From Bryobacteraceae bacterium (GTDB taxonomy: Bacteria; Acidobacteriota; Terriglobia; Bryobacterales; Bryobacteraceae), in assembly GCA_030039005.1 (NCBI GenBank), contig JASHQT010000336.1:1-23820 (forward strand): a DNA stretch of 23,820 nucleotides, written 5' to 3'. The notes beneath the pieces are model-generated. The model ran no database searches. It was not told the origin of the DNA and worked only from the letters and a program-made list of their open reading frames with translations. The stretch's first letter is position 1. Every line of letters begins with the position of its first letter. Both the position numbers and the translations under genes were made by a program. Of this stretch, positions 15,336-22,653 are shown piece by piece.

Positions 15336-16226
15336 ATGGGCCGGAGCATTGGGATCACGACCGCCGAGGACATCGCCACCGGCCTGGTGGAAGGGCATAA
15401 ATTGGTCGGCAAGCCGCGGATCTACGAGCAGCGTCCCGAAGACGAGCCGTTGCTGAGCCTGCCGGCGGAGGGAATCGCCGAGCGTTTCGCCCAAGAGATT
15501 CGCGCGGTAGCGGCGGGCGAGGCTGTGGAGGCGATCGGCGTCGGCCTGCCCGGCATTATCAATTGCGGGTTTATCGAGGAGTCGCCCAATTTACGCCAGT
15601 TGAAAGGCGCGCACATGCAGGATATGCTGCGCGACGCCTTGCGAAATTACGGCATCACGGCTCCGGTCTACGTCTACAACGACGCCGACGTTTTGGCCGC
15701 CGGCCTGGCGGCGACCCACGGGAATCTGGACAGGTTCATTCGCGTCTGGACGCTGGGCAATGGGGTTGGATTCGGTGTCTATCCGCGTCGCGAGGGGGTT
15801 TGGGAGGGCGGCCACGTGGTGGTGTCGCTCGACCCGCGCGAGCGCTATTGCGGCTGCGGGGGGATCGGGCACCTGGAAGGCATTATGGGACAGCGCGCAA
15901 TGCGCCTGCGCTTCCTGGACATCGAACCGGACGAGGTTTTTGAAAATGCCCGGAAGCGGGACCAACGCTGCGTGGAGTTCGTCAAGCTCTGGCATCGCGC
16001 GCTCGCCGCGGCCACGGCGAATTCCATTCATTTGGCCGGTCCGGGAAAGTTCTTCATCTCGGGTTTCAACGCCCGACACCTCGATATCAATCTTCTTCAC
16101 CAGTACCTGCAAGAGATGGTCAAGATGAGCACGCTGCAAAGCTACGTCTTCGAAGTAGTGCCCAATAGCGACGAGAATGGCGTGATTGGAGCGGCGGTCA
16201 GCGCGGCACAGAACGCGGCTCAGTAG
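15336..16226 (+). CDS. ROK-family protein with altered ATP and zinc motifs
   Basis: A protein of 296 residues related to ROK sugar kinases and repressors. Support comes from AIGVGLPGIINCGFIEESPNL, VYVYNDADVLAAGLAA (Asn-Asp of the catalytic site), TLGNGVGFGVY, GGHVVV and the metal cluster YCGCGGIGHLE. Two hallmarks are changed. The N-terminal phosphate loop, normally DIGGTK, reads GITTAEDIATG, and the third Cys of the zinc motif C-x-C-G-x2-G-C-x-E is His. It may have lost kinase activity or changed substrate. No DNA-binding domain is present, so it is not an NagC/XylR-type repressor. The start at 15336 has TAGGGA six bases upstream; ATG 15330 is an alternative. The gene closely follows the transhydrogenase gene, so the two are probably co-transcribed. 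Confidence 0.82.
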   Translation: MGRSIGITTAEDIATGLVEGHKLVGKPRIYEQRPEDEPLLSLPAEGIAERFAQEIRAVAAGEAVEAIGVGLPGIINCGFIEESPNLRQLKGAHMQDMLRDALRNYGITAPVYVYNDADVLAAGLAATHGNLDRFIRVWTLGNGVGFGVYPRREGVWEGGHVVVSLDPRERYCGCGGIGHLEGIMGQRAMRLRFLDIEPDEVFENARKRDQRCVEFVKLWHRALAAATANSIHLAGPGKFFISGFNARHLDINLLHQYLQEMVKMSTLQSYVFEVVPNSDENGVIGAAVSAAQNAAQ

Positions 16227-16276
16227 GGGTAGAGCGCGCCCTCCATCCTCGGGCGCCGCAGGGTCCACCCCCGGCC

Positions 16277-16303
16277 TTGACAACCCTTGCGCCGTGCTAT
16301 ACT
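16277..16303 (+). promoter_or_regulatory. Sigma-70-type promoter of the glucosaminidase-like gene
   Basis: TTGACA (16277-16282) matches the -35 consensus. TATACT (16298-16303) is the -10, preceded by TGC (extended -10). The spacer is 15 bases, short but tolerable with an extended -10. Transcription would start near 16310, giving a long leader of about 160 bases. Confidence 0.65.
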
Positions 16304-16469
16304 GGCGATTTGTTAAGAGATCGCCATCCTGCTAAGTTATTGATTTTATTAGATTAACCGCCCAGATAGTACCTAACGGCCTTTAGTTTCATAGACTTCC
16401 ACAACGGAAGCAGTTCGACCGGAAAAATTGAGGGTTCGACCGGAAAAAAATTGAGGGAGGGATCACCCA
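16304..16469 (+). other. AT-rich leader before the glucosaminidase-like gene
   Basis: This gap holds no gene. It is AT-rich at 16320-16365, unlike its surroundings, has a small hairpin CTTCC-ACAAC-GGAAG at 16396-16410, and then the direct repeat listed separately. I recognise no riboswitch class. Confidence 0.5.
16413..16457 (+). repeat. Tandem duplication in the leader
   Basis: The pattern GTTCGACCGG-A(n)-TTGAGGG occurs twice in a row: at 16413-16434 with five A, and at 16434-16457 with seven A, sharing one G. The end of the second copy, GGGAGG, supplies the Shine-Dalgarno for the gene at 16470. The copies could come from slippage or be a remnant of an insertion-sequence end; I cannot place it in a named family. 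Confidence 0.7.
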
Positions 16470-16976
16470 ATGAAGGATCTTCTATTGGTTGCCGGACTGT
16501 TGGCTGCGCCCGTCACCGCGAGCGTCCAGCAGTACATGGCATCGGCAGAAGTGAAGGAAGCCGACCCGCGATTATCAAGCTTGCAGAAGTTTTTCGCTGA
16601 TCGCAAATGCCCCCTGCGCGACGCGGCCAAGGATTTTCTCGTGGCAGCGGATCAGAACCACCTGGATTGGCGTTTGCTGCCTAGCATTTCGTTCGTGGAA
16701 TCGAGCGGAGGGAAGACGTACACCAATAACAATGTCTTCGGGTGGGCGTCTTGTAAGGAAAAGTTCAGCTCGGTCCGCGCCGGAATCCACTATGTGGCGG
16801 CTCAGCTTGGGCAATCCAATAGATACAAGGGCAAAGACACAGACAATAAGCTGAGGATTTACAATCCCACGCCCGAATACCGCCAACGGGTGAAAGCCGT
16901 GATGCGTGTCATTGGTTCCCGCACCGGTTCCCGCACGGGCTCCCGTTGCCAACCCGGTGTGGCGGCTGCGGACTGA
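16470..16976 (+). CDS. Small secreted glucosaminidase-like protein
   Basis: A 168-residue protein with a signal peptide MKDLLLVAGLLAAPVTAS, then a compact domain with DFLVAADQNHLDWRLLPSISFVESSGGKTYTNNNVFGW. The Ser-Phe-Val-Glu-Ser-Ser-Gly (E77 as candidate catalytic Glu) and NNNVFGW stretches resemble GH73/lysozyme-like peptidoglycan hydrolases, in which an 'NN(I/V)FG' strand follows the catalytic Glu. A role in cell-wall turnover is therefore inferred. The domain is shorter than typical GH73 enzymes, so it may be a minimal or divergent member. The C-terminus has three copies of a 12-base unit at 16914-16949, giving GSRTGSRTGSR. A good ribosome site, GGGAGGG, lies about eight bases before the ATG. 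Confidence 0.75.
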   Translation: MKDLLLVAGLLAAPVTASVQQYMASAEVKEADPRLSSLQKFFADRKCPLRDAAKDFLVAADQNHLDWRLLPSISFVESSGGKTYTNNNVFGWASCKEKFSSVRAGIHYVAAQLGQSNRYKGKDTDNKLRIYNPTPEYRQRVKAVMRVIGSRTGSRTGSRCQPGVAAAD

Positions 16977-17029
16977 CACACTCAGAGCCCGGCCGCAGCC
17001 TGTAAAGGATTTCCCGGCGGGGCTGCCCT

Positions 17030-17182
17030 TCAGCCGCCTTGCATCATGTGGATGCCCCAGTAGAGGGCAGCAAAAACGACTAAGACGATGGCGATTCCCA
17101 AAATCCAGGGAATCATGCGTTCCCGGCTGGACATGCTCTTGCGGTGTTCCAGCTTGAGTTGCTCGTCGAGGCTTTCGAACAT
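17030..17182 (-). CDS. Small single-TM protein (50 aa), unknown function
   Basis: An ATG at 17182 opens a frame of 50 codons ending TGA at 17030. The product has an amphipathic, charged N-terminal helix (FESLDEQLKLEHRKSMSSRERM), then one hydrophobic helix at about 24-42 (IPWILGIAIVLVVFAALYW) and the tail GIHMMQGG. GGAGGT lies four bases before the ATG, a very good ribosome site, which supports translation. The charge pattern suggests the N-terminus is cytosolic. A TATAAT lies further upstream at 17285-17290 on the same strand, possibly its promoter, though no matching -35 is seen. Two small hairpins lie in between (17214-17233, 17249-17263). It is downstream of the response regulator on the same strand but separated by 159 bases. 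I do not recognise a family. Confidence 0.75.
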   Translation of the reverse strand: MFESLDEQLKLEHRKSMSSRERMIPWILGIAIVLVVFAALYWGIHMMQGG

Positions 17183-17213
17183 AGAACCTCCAGAGGATTC
17201 ACGCTATAACGGG

Positions 17214-17263
17214 GCCGGCGTTTGAAGGCCGGCTAATGAGTCCGGACCGGGGCGATATGCCCC
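17214..17263. other. Two hairpins in the gap before the small TM gene
   Basis: GCCGGC at 17214-17219 pairs with GCCGGC at 17228-17233 around an 8-base loop, and GGGGC-GATAT-GCCCC at 17249-17263 makes a second hairpin. They lie between the 3' end of the response regulator gene and the small gene. They may slow transcription or stabilise mRNA; neither has a T-run. Confidence 0.4.
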
Positions 17264-17341
17264 AGTATGAAACGAGCCGGTATGATTATATGCCTGATGG
17301 CGGGGAAAAAATAGGGGGCGTCTGCTCGGTTTTGGGGCGCT

Positions 17342-18673
17342 TTACAATCCCATACGATCGAGTTTTCGGTAAAGCGTCTTGCGCTCAATGCCGAGGATTT
17401 TCGCCGCCCGGCTCTTGTTCCCGCCGGTGGCCGCGAGAACGCGCCGGATCTGATCGGCTTCGGTGTCAGCCAGGGTTTCGCTCGTCGTGTCGCGCGGCTC
17501 TGTCAGCTCGATGGCTTCGCGAACCGCGGCGTCATCGACGCGTCCTTGCGGCGTCACGATGGTCAGCCGCTCGATCATGTGCTGCAACTGGCGGACGTTG
17601 CCGGGCCAGCTATAGTCTTCCAGTGCCCGGATCGCGGATTCGGTCAATCGCGCCTGCTGGTGATAGCGTTCGTTGTATTTCTTCAAGAAATAATGCGCCA
17701 GCAAAGGCACATCACCGCGGCGCTCCACTAACGGCGGCAGGATGATGCGAACCACGTTGAGCCGGTACCACAGATCTTCCCGGAATTTACCCTGCTCCAC
17801 CATCTTCTGCAGATCGCGATTGGTGGCCGAGATCACGCGCACGTCCACTTTCTTTCCGCGCGGGGAACCGAGCGGGCGGATCTCTTTCTCCTGGAGGAAG
17901 CGCAGCAAGTTGAGCTGAAAACCCAGTTCGAGGTCGCCGATTTCATCCAGAAATACCGTGCCGTTATTGGCCGCTTCGAAGACGCCCATGCGGTCGCGAT
18001 CGGCGCCGGTATATGCGCCTTTGACGGCGCCGAACAGTTCGCTCTCCATTAATGACGGCGCGATGGATCCGCAATCCACCGGAACGAACGGCTGGTTGGC
18101 GCGCGAGCTGTTGTTGTGAATCATGCGCGCGATCATTTCCTTGCCGGTGCCGGTTTCACCTTCGAGCAACACCGTGGCGTTGGTCGGCGCGACGAGCGAA
18201 ATGGTTTTGTAAATTTCGACCATTTTAGGCGAGCTGCCGATCATTTCACTCTCCGGCAGATCGTCGATAGCGGTTTCCTTGTCGTCGGGATGGTCGGCTA
18301 CCGAGGCCTCGGCGCGCTTGACGGTGTCGAGCATACGGTCCAGCTCGAAGGGCTTGGCGATATAGTCGAACGCGCCGCCCTGCGTGGCTTTCATCACGGT
18401 TTCGATGGTGCCACGCGCGGTCATCAGGATCACGGCGCACTGCGGATTCCTCTTGCGCGCTGTTTCGAGCACATCCAGGCCGGTGCGCTCGTCGACATAG
18501 ATGTCGGAAATGACGATCGGGTAGGCGTCGTCGCGTAACCGTTCCAGGGCCTCGCGCGTGGACGCGACTGCGTCCACCGAATAGCCTTCCATTTCGAGGA
18601 AAGTCTGGATGGTACTGCGAACAGAATTGTCGTCTTCTACCACGAGAAGTTTCTGAACGATGGTTTCCGGCAC
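17342..18673 (-). CDS. NtrC-family sigma-54-dependent response regulator (partner of CHASE2 kinase)
   Basis: From a GTG at 18673 it has 443 residues. The receiver domain has D14/D15, phospho-acceptor D57 in ISDIYVDERTG, T85 and K107. The AAA+ domain has Walker A GETGTGKE at 172-179 and Walker B VFLDEIGDL. The sigma-54 contact loop reads GAYTGA at 219-224, a conservative Phe-to-Tyr change from GAFTGA that occurs in working activators. The Fis-type helix-turn-helix ends the protein (GGNKSRAAKILGIERKTLYRKLDRMG). GGAGA lies six bases before the GTG; the longer frame to 18910 overlaps the kinase gene antisense-like and was rejected. It starts 13 bases after the kinase stop, so the two are co-transcribed and very likely a pair. 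Confidence 0.94.
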   Translation of the reverse strand: MPETIVQKLLVVEDDNSVRSTIQTFLEMEGYSVDAVASTREALERLRDDAYPIVISDIYVDERTGLDVLETARKRNPQCAVILMTARGTIETVMKATQGGAFDYIAKPFELDRMLDTVKRAEASVADHPDDKETAIDDLPESEMIGSSPKMVEIYKTISLVAPTNATVLLEGETGTGKEMIARMIHNNSSRANQPFVPVDCGSIAPSLMESELFGAVKGAYTGADRDRMGVFEAANNGTVFLDEIGDLELGFQLNLLRFLQEKEIRPLGSPRGKKVDVRVISATNRDLQKMVEQGKFREDLWYRLNVVRIILPPLVERRGDVPLLAHYFLKKYNERYHQQARLTESAIRALEDYSWPGNVRQLQHMIERLTIVTPQGRVDDAAVREAIELTEPRDTTSETLADTEADQIRRVLAATGGNKSRAAKILGIERKTLYRKLDRMGL

Positions 18674-18686
18674 GATGGGTCTCCGA

Positions 18687-20540
18687 TTAAACTGACACAG
18701 CCGGAGGCCGCGGCGCGCGGGAACGAGCGGCGAAAACCACGGTGAAACAAGATCCGTGGCCCGGTTGGCTGGTAACTTCCATTCTACCGCCATGATGCTG
18801 CACAATCTGTTCGACGATGGAAAGGCCGATTCCGGTTCCGGCTTCGCCCGAAGCTTCGGCGCGTTTGGTGCGGTAAAACTTCTGGAAGATCTGGCGCAGC
18901 TCCCTGGCATCCATGCCGATGCCCTGATCGGCCACCGAGAGGCGCAATTGGCCTGATTCCATGCGGCAGCCCACGGTGATTTGCGTATCGGGCGGCGAAT
19001 ATTTCACCGCGTTGGTCAGCAAATTGTAGACCGCGTATTCCATGAGCTCGCGATCGCCATCCATGCCGCCGTCGAGCGCTTCGGTGACAATGCGGATGTT
19101 CTTGCGCTCGGCGAGGGGGCGGGCGCGCGCGATGCAAGCCTCGACGATTTCGCGCAGCTCGAACGGCTCGCGCTTCAGTTCCATCTGGCCGTCGGAGAGC
19201 CGCTCGACGTCCAGGAAGGTTTGGATCATACGGGCCAGGCGCTTGGATTCCTGATTGATCAGCTCGGCGATCTGTTTGCGCTTCTCCTCGCTCAAGGCGT
19301 AGCGGCCCATCAGCTCACTCGATCCTTGAATGGCCGTGAGGGGCGTGCGCATCTCATGCGTGACGAAGTGGATGGCCTGCTGGTAATGGCGCCGTTCGGC
19401 TTCGGCGCGGTGCAGCGCGCGGCGCACGACAAAATGCTGGTAACTGGCCGCGGCGATTCCCGTGAGCCAGGCCGAGGCCAGAGGCATGAAGACTGGGAAC
19501 ACGACGCCTTGCCGGAACAGCAGAAACGGTGTCGCGGTAACGGCGGCGAGCAAAGCTCCGGCGCTCGAATAAGCCGGCCAGCCCGCGAGAAACGCGAAGA
19601 TCAGGCCCGCAAGAATCCCCGCTGCAAGCGAGAATCCGAGTGTTGCCAGGTTGGAGGCGCCTGTTAGGAATTGGCCGTTTTCGAGCGTTTCGAAAAGCTG
19701 GGCGTGCACTTCGACGCCGGGGACGCGGCCCTGGCCGAAAGGCGTGGCCACGCGGTCATAAGTGGCGGAGATGGAGGTCACACCGATGAAGGCGATCTTG
19801 CCGCGAAAACGCTCGGCGAGTTGGGGATTCTTGGCAAGATCCAGCAGAGACACCTGGGGGATCGGCTCGCGGGTGAACAGCACGCGCAGCGCGCGGTCCG
19901 TGGAACGTGGCGCGGGAATGAGTTCGTTTCCGATCTGAAGGTCGTCGGGCGATTCGAGAATGGGCCGGCCGCGCGCGAGCCGGAAAGTTTCGAGCGCCAG
20001 CGCCCAATGACGCTCGCGCCCGGCGCGGAGTTCGAGCGGGATCTGGCGCGTCACGCCGTCACGCGAAAACTCGTCGGCGCGGTCGTGGCCCAGGGCGGCG
20101 GCCGTGCGGCGGAATTGATCCAGGGGGAGCTCCCATTGGCCGTTCTGGAGCTGGAGATGCGCTACCAGCACCAGGTTCTTGACCAACTGCATGGCGCGGC
20201 TCAGGCGATCGTCCTCGGGCTGGTCCTCTTTGTCGGCGAGGATCATGTCGATCGCGATCACCTTGGGTTGGGCGGGCGCCAGCAGCTCGAGCGCGCGGGC
20301 CAGCATGGTGCGGTAAGCGCGCACGCCGCCGAGGGAGTGATAGGTGGCATCGTCGATGGCCAGGATCGCCGCGTGCGAGTGCGGGACCGCGGGCGGATTT
20401 GCGCGGTACAGCAGATCGTAAGTGTCGTCGTCGATCTGGGAGGCGAGAGAGGTCCAGCCCAGTACGATCGCAGCGAGGAGCACGCCGGCGATCACGGCGA
20501 CATGGCCGAAAGTGAGCTTATTGGGCGAGGGCTTTTTCAA
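18687..20540 (-). CDS. CHASE2-domain sensor histidine kinase
   Basis: A 617-residue membrane kinase. TM1 is at about 14-32. A CHASE2 sensing domain outside the membrane covers about 40-290: YDLLYRANPP near its start, IAIDDATYHSLGG, VIAIDMILADK, FRGKIAFIGVTSISATYD and TPFGQGRVPGVEVHAQL are typical. Three helices at about 298-365 end the domain, as usual for CHASE2. The H-box FVTHEMRTPLTAI has the phospho-acceptor H395. The catalytic part has NLLTNAVKYSPP, VADQGIGM and GTGIGLSIVEQIV. It starts at a TTG inside the end of the peptidase gene (23-base overlap), so translation is probably coupled. The ligand is unknown. It is followed at 13 bases by its likely response regulator. Confidence 0.93.
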   Translation of the reverse strand: MKKPSPNKLTFGHVAVIAGVLLAAIVLGWTSLASQIDDDTYDLLYRANPPAVPHSHAAILAIDDATYHSLGGVRAYRTMLARALELLAPAQPKVIAIDMILADKEDQPEDDRLSRAMQLVKNLVLVAHLQLQNGQWELPLDQFRRTAAALGHDRADEFSRDGVTRQIPLELRAGRERHWALALETFRLARGRPILESPDDLQIGNELIPAPRSTDRALRVLFTREPIPQVSLLDLAKNPQLAERFRGKIAFIGVTSISATYDRVATPFGQGRVPGVEVHAQLFETLENGQFLTGASNLATLGFSLAAGILAGLIFAFLAGWPAYSSAGALLAAVTATPFLLFRQGVVFPVFMPLASAWLTGIAAASYQHFVVRRALHRAEAERRHYQQAIHFVTHEMRTPLTAIQGSSELMGRYALSEEKRKQIAELINQESKRLARMIQTFLDVERLSDGQMELKREPFELREIVEACIARARPLAERKNIRIVTEALDGGMDGDRELMEYAVYNLLTNAVKYSPPDTQITVGCRMESGQLRLSVADQGIGMDARELRQIFQKFYRTKRAEASGEAGTGIGLSIVEQIVQHHGGRMEVTSQPGHGSCFTVVFAARSRAPRPPAVSV

Positions 20541-21798
20541 TTTCGTCCGGATCCTTGGGGAGCGCGGCGCTCAAAACCTTGGCGCCTGAGGGCGTCACCC
20601 ATACGACGTCTTCGATGCGAATGCCGATCTTTTCCTCGGGGATGTAAACGCCCGGCTCGATGGTGATCACCATGCCTGCGACGAGCGGGCCGTTGGCCGG
20701 TGGGTCGTGGACGTCCAGCCCAACCTGATGGCCGATGTCGTGGGTAAAGTATTTGCCGAGCGGCTCGCCGTTGAGGTTTTTGCCGTGAGCGTTCATATAG
20801 TCGCGGGCGATTTTAGTGAGCGATTCGCCAGAGCCCGCGAGCTCGACGCCCGGCTTCACGGCGGCGATGGCGGCCTTCTGAGCCCCTAACACGGCTTCGT
20901 AAAGCTCGCGCTGGCGCGGGGTGAATTTGCGGCTCAGGGGAACAGTGCGGGTGATGTCGCTCGCGTATCCGTCGCATTCGGCCGCCGCATCGATCACCAC
21001 CAGGTCGGCTGAATCCATGCGCCGCCCGTTGGCCATGTAATGCAGGATGGCTCCGTCGGGACCAGCGCCGACGATGGGCGAATAGGCCGGCCCTTCGCAG
21101 CCGGCGTTGAGAAAGGCACCGATCAGGGTTGCGGCGACATTGTACTCGTACTCGCCAGCGGCCAGATATTTCCAAGCGGCGCGATGCGCCTGAATGCTCA
21201 CATCGGTGGCGTGCTGGATGGCGGCGATTTCGCCGGCCGACTTGATCACCCGGAGCTTCGCGATCAGCGGACCGGCGTCGGCGACCTCGCGGAAGGGGTA
21301 GCGCGCGCGCAACTGGCTGGCATAGGCTTCGGTCCAGGGGGCGTAAAGGCGCGTATGGGAGGTGAGCGCGCGGTCGAGTTCGGATTCCAGCCGGTCGAGG
21401 GGGAGGACGTTGTCGAAACCGGTGAGCGTCTGCACGCCACGGTCGGTAGCGGAGGCGCGTTTGCCCGAGTATTTCTCGGCGGTCTCGTTATGCGCAGGCA
21501 GGAAGAGGATTTCGTCGGAGGGGGTCAGCAGGAGAGCGGCGCCGGGCTGGGTCCAGCCCGTCAGGTAGTAGAAATTGGGGTCCTGTTGGAAGCGATAGAC
21601 GGGGTCGTAGGCTTCGGCGCGGCCGCGGAGCAGCAGGACTCCGTCGGCTCCTTGGTCACCCAGCGATTGCCGCAGGGCTGCGCGGCGGGCATGAAACTCG
21701 TCGAGCGGGGATTTTGCCTGAAGGGACACTCCAGTGGCGATCCCTAGCAAGAGCGTGCCCGTCCAGCCAACGGCCAATCTGCAAAAAGCGCTCAGCAA
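20518..21798 (-). CDS. M24-family aminopeptidase P-like protein, exported
   Basis: A 426-residue metallopeptidase that probably removes N-terminal residues before proline. The N-terminus has a hydrophobic segment (WTGTLLLGIATGVSLQA) that looks like a signal peptide, so it acts in the envelope. An N-terminal creatinase-like domain covers about 30-185 (FYYLTGWTQPGAALLL). The pita-bread catalytic domain follows, with all five metal ligands seen: D270 (VVIDAAAE), D281 (SDITRT), H357 (HDIGHQVGLDVHD), E381 (ITIEPGVY) and E396 (RIEDVVW). The start is a TTG at 21798 with GGAG about a dozen bases upstream, hence uncertain. It is the first gene of an operon with the CHASE2 kinase and regulator, overlapping the kinase start. 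It diverges from the polyphosphate kinase gene. Confidence 0.9.
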   Translation of the reverse strand: MLSAFCRLAVGWTGTLLLGIATGVSLQAKSPLDEFHARRAALRQSLGDQGADGVLLLRGRAEAYDPVYRFQQDPNFYYLTGWTQPGAALLLTPSDEILFLPAHNETAEKYSGKRASATDRGVQTLTGFDNVLPLDRLESELDRALTSHTRLYAPWTEAYASQLRARYPFREVADAGPLIAKLRVIKSAGEIAAIQHATDVSIQAHRAAWKYLAAGEYEYNVAATLIGAFLNAGCEGPAYSPIVGAGPDGAILHYMANGRRMDSADLVVIDAAAECDGYASDITRTVPLSRKFTPRQRELYEAVLGAQKAAIAAVKPGVELAGSGESLTKIARDYMNAHGKNLNGEPLGKYFTHDIGHQVGLDVHDPPANGPLVAGMVITIEPGVYIPEEKIGIRIEDVVWVTPSGAKVLSAALPKDPDEIEKALAQ

Positions 21799-21835
21799 AT
21801 GCCATTATCTCTCCGAAACTGCCGATATTACTGGT

Positions 21836-22636
21836 GTGGGTCTGGCCAAGCACTGCATCGTAGAACCGGGCAGCAAACTGCGCCTTAAGCATCGGGATCC
21901 GGGCGACACGTTTGGAAAGAAGCGTGACGACAAAAAGCATGAAAAGACGCTGCAGCGCTTGCGCGAGCTGCAGCATCTGCTGTATGCGGACAAACGGTAT
22001 TCGCTGCTCATCGTGTTGCAGGGACTGGACGCATCGGGAAAAGACGGCACCATCCGGCACGTGATGTCGGGTGTGAATCCGCAAGGCTGTGACGTGATGT
22101 CGTTCAAGGCGCCCACGCCCTTCGAGCTGGCGCGCGATTTCTTATGGCGCATTCATCGCGCCGTTCCGCCGCGGGGCAACATCGGGATCTTCAACCGCTC
22201 GCATTATGAAGACGTGCTGGTGGTGCGGGTGCACGATCTGGTGCCGAAAGCGGTATGGCGCCATCGCTACCGGCAGATCAACGAATTCGAGCAGATGCTG
22301 AGCGAAAACGGCGTGACGATTTTGAAGTTCTTTCTGCACATCAGCCGCGAGGAACAGCGCAAGCGCTTTGAGGCGCGCATTAAGGATTCTTCCCGCAACT
22401 GGAAGCTCTCGCTCCCGGATTTCGAGGAGCGCAAGCACTGGGACAATTACACCGAGGCCTACGAGGAGGCGCTGGAACGCTGCAGTACGCTCGCCGCGCC
22501 TTGGTACGTGATTCCGGCCGACCGCAAATGGTTCCGGAACTACCTAGTGGCCGATCTGGTGGTGCGGGCCCTGGACAGCATGCGGTTAAAGTACCCTCCC
22601 CCCACGGTCGATATTTCTCAGGTAGTCCTAGAGTAA
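21836..22636 (+). CDS. PPK2-family polyphosphate kinase
   Basis: A kinase that uses polyphosphate to phosphorylate nucleotides (or the reverse); the class and substrate cannot be assigned by eye. From the GTG at 21836 it has 266 residues, the usual length for single-domain PPK2. It shows the N-terminal VEPGSKLRLKHRDPGDT, Walker A GLDASGKDG (63-71), FKAPTPFELARDFLWRIH, the Walker B region IGIFNRSHYEDVLVVRVH (116 onward) and the lid region RIKDSSRNWKLSLPDFEERKHW. The frame also opens at GTG 21734 and 21752, but those starts would overlap the divergent peptidase gene and add an N-terminus without family features. The next gene follows by 17 bases. Confidence 0.9.
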   Translation: MGLAKHCIVEPGSKLRLKHRDPGDTFGKKRDDKKHEKTLQRLRELQHLLYADKRYSLLIVLQGLDASGKDGTIRHVMSGVNPQGCDVMSFKAPTPFELARDFLWRIHRAVPPRGNIGIFNRSHYEDVLVVRVHDLVPKAVWRHRYRQINEFEQMLSENGVTILKFFLHISREEQRKRFEARIKDSSRNWKLSLPDFEERKHWDNYTEAYEEALERCSTLAAPWYVIPADRKWFRNYLVADLVVRALDSMRLKYPPPTVDISQVVLE

Positions 22637-22653
22637 CGTGGTCCAAGCCTAGC

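Noticed and set aside
16236..16256. GCGCCC...GGGCGC hairpin after the ROK gene as a terminator
   Set aside because: The stem is six GC pairs with a 9-base loop and no T-run; it may slow transcription but does not meet the usual pattern.
16310..16469. Long leader as a riboswitch
   Set aside because: I saw only one small hairpin and a duplication, and no conserved motif of a known riboswitch class.
17285..17290. TATAAT on the minus strand as a firm promoter for the small TM gene
   Set aside because: There is no matching -35 at a usual distance, so I mention it only as a possibility in the gene entry.
19671..20666. 331-codon + strand frame opposite the CHASE2 kinase
   Set aside because: It is antisense to a complete CHASE2 domain and has no motif of its own.
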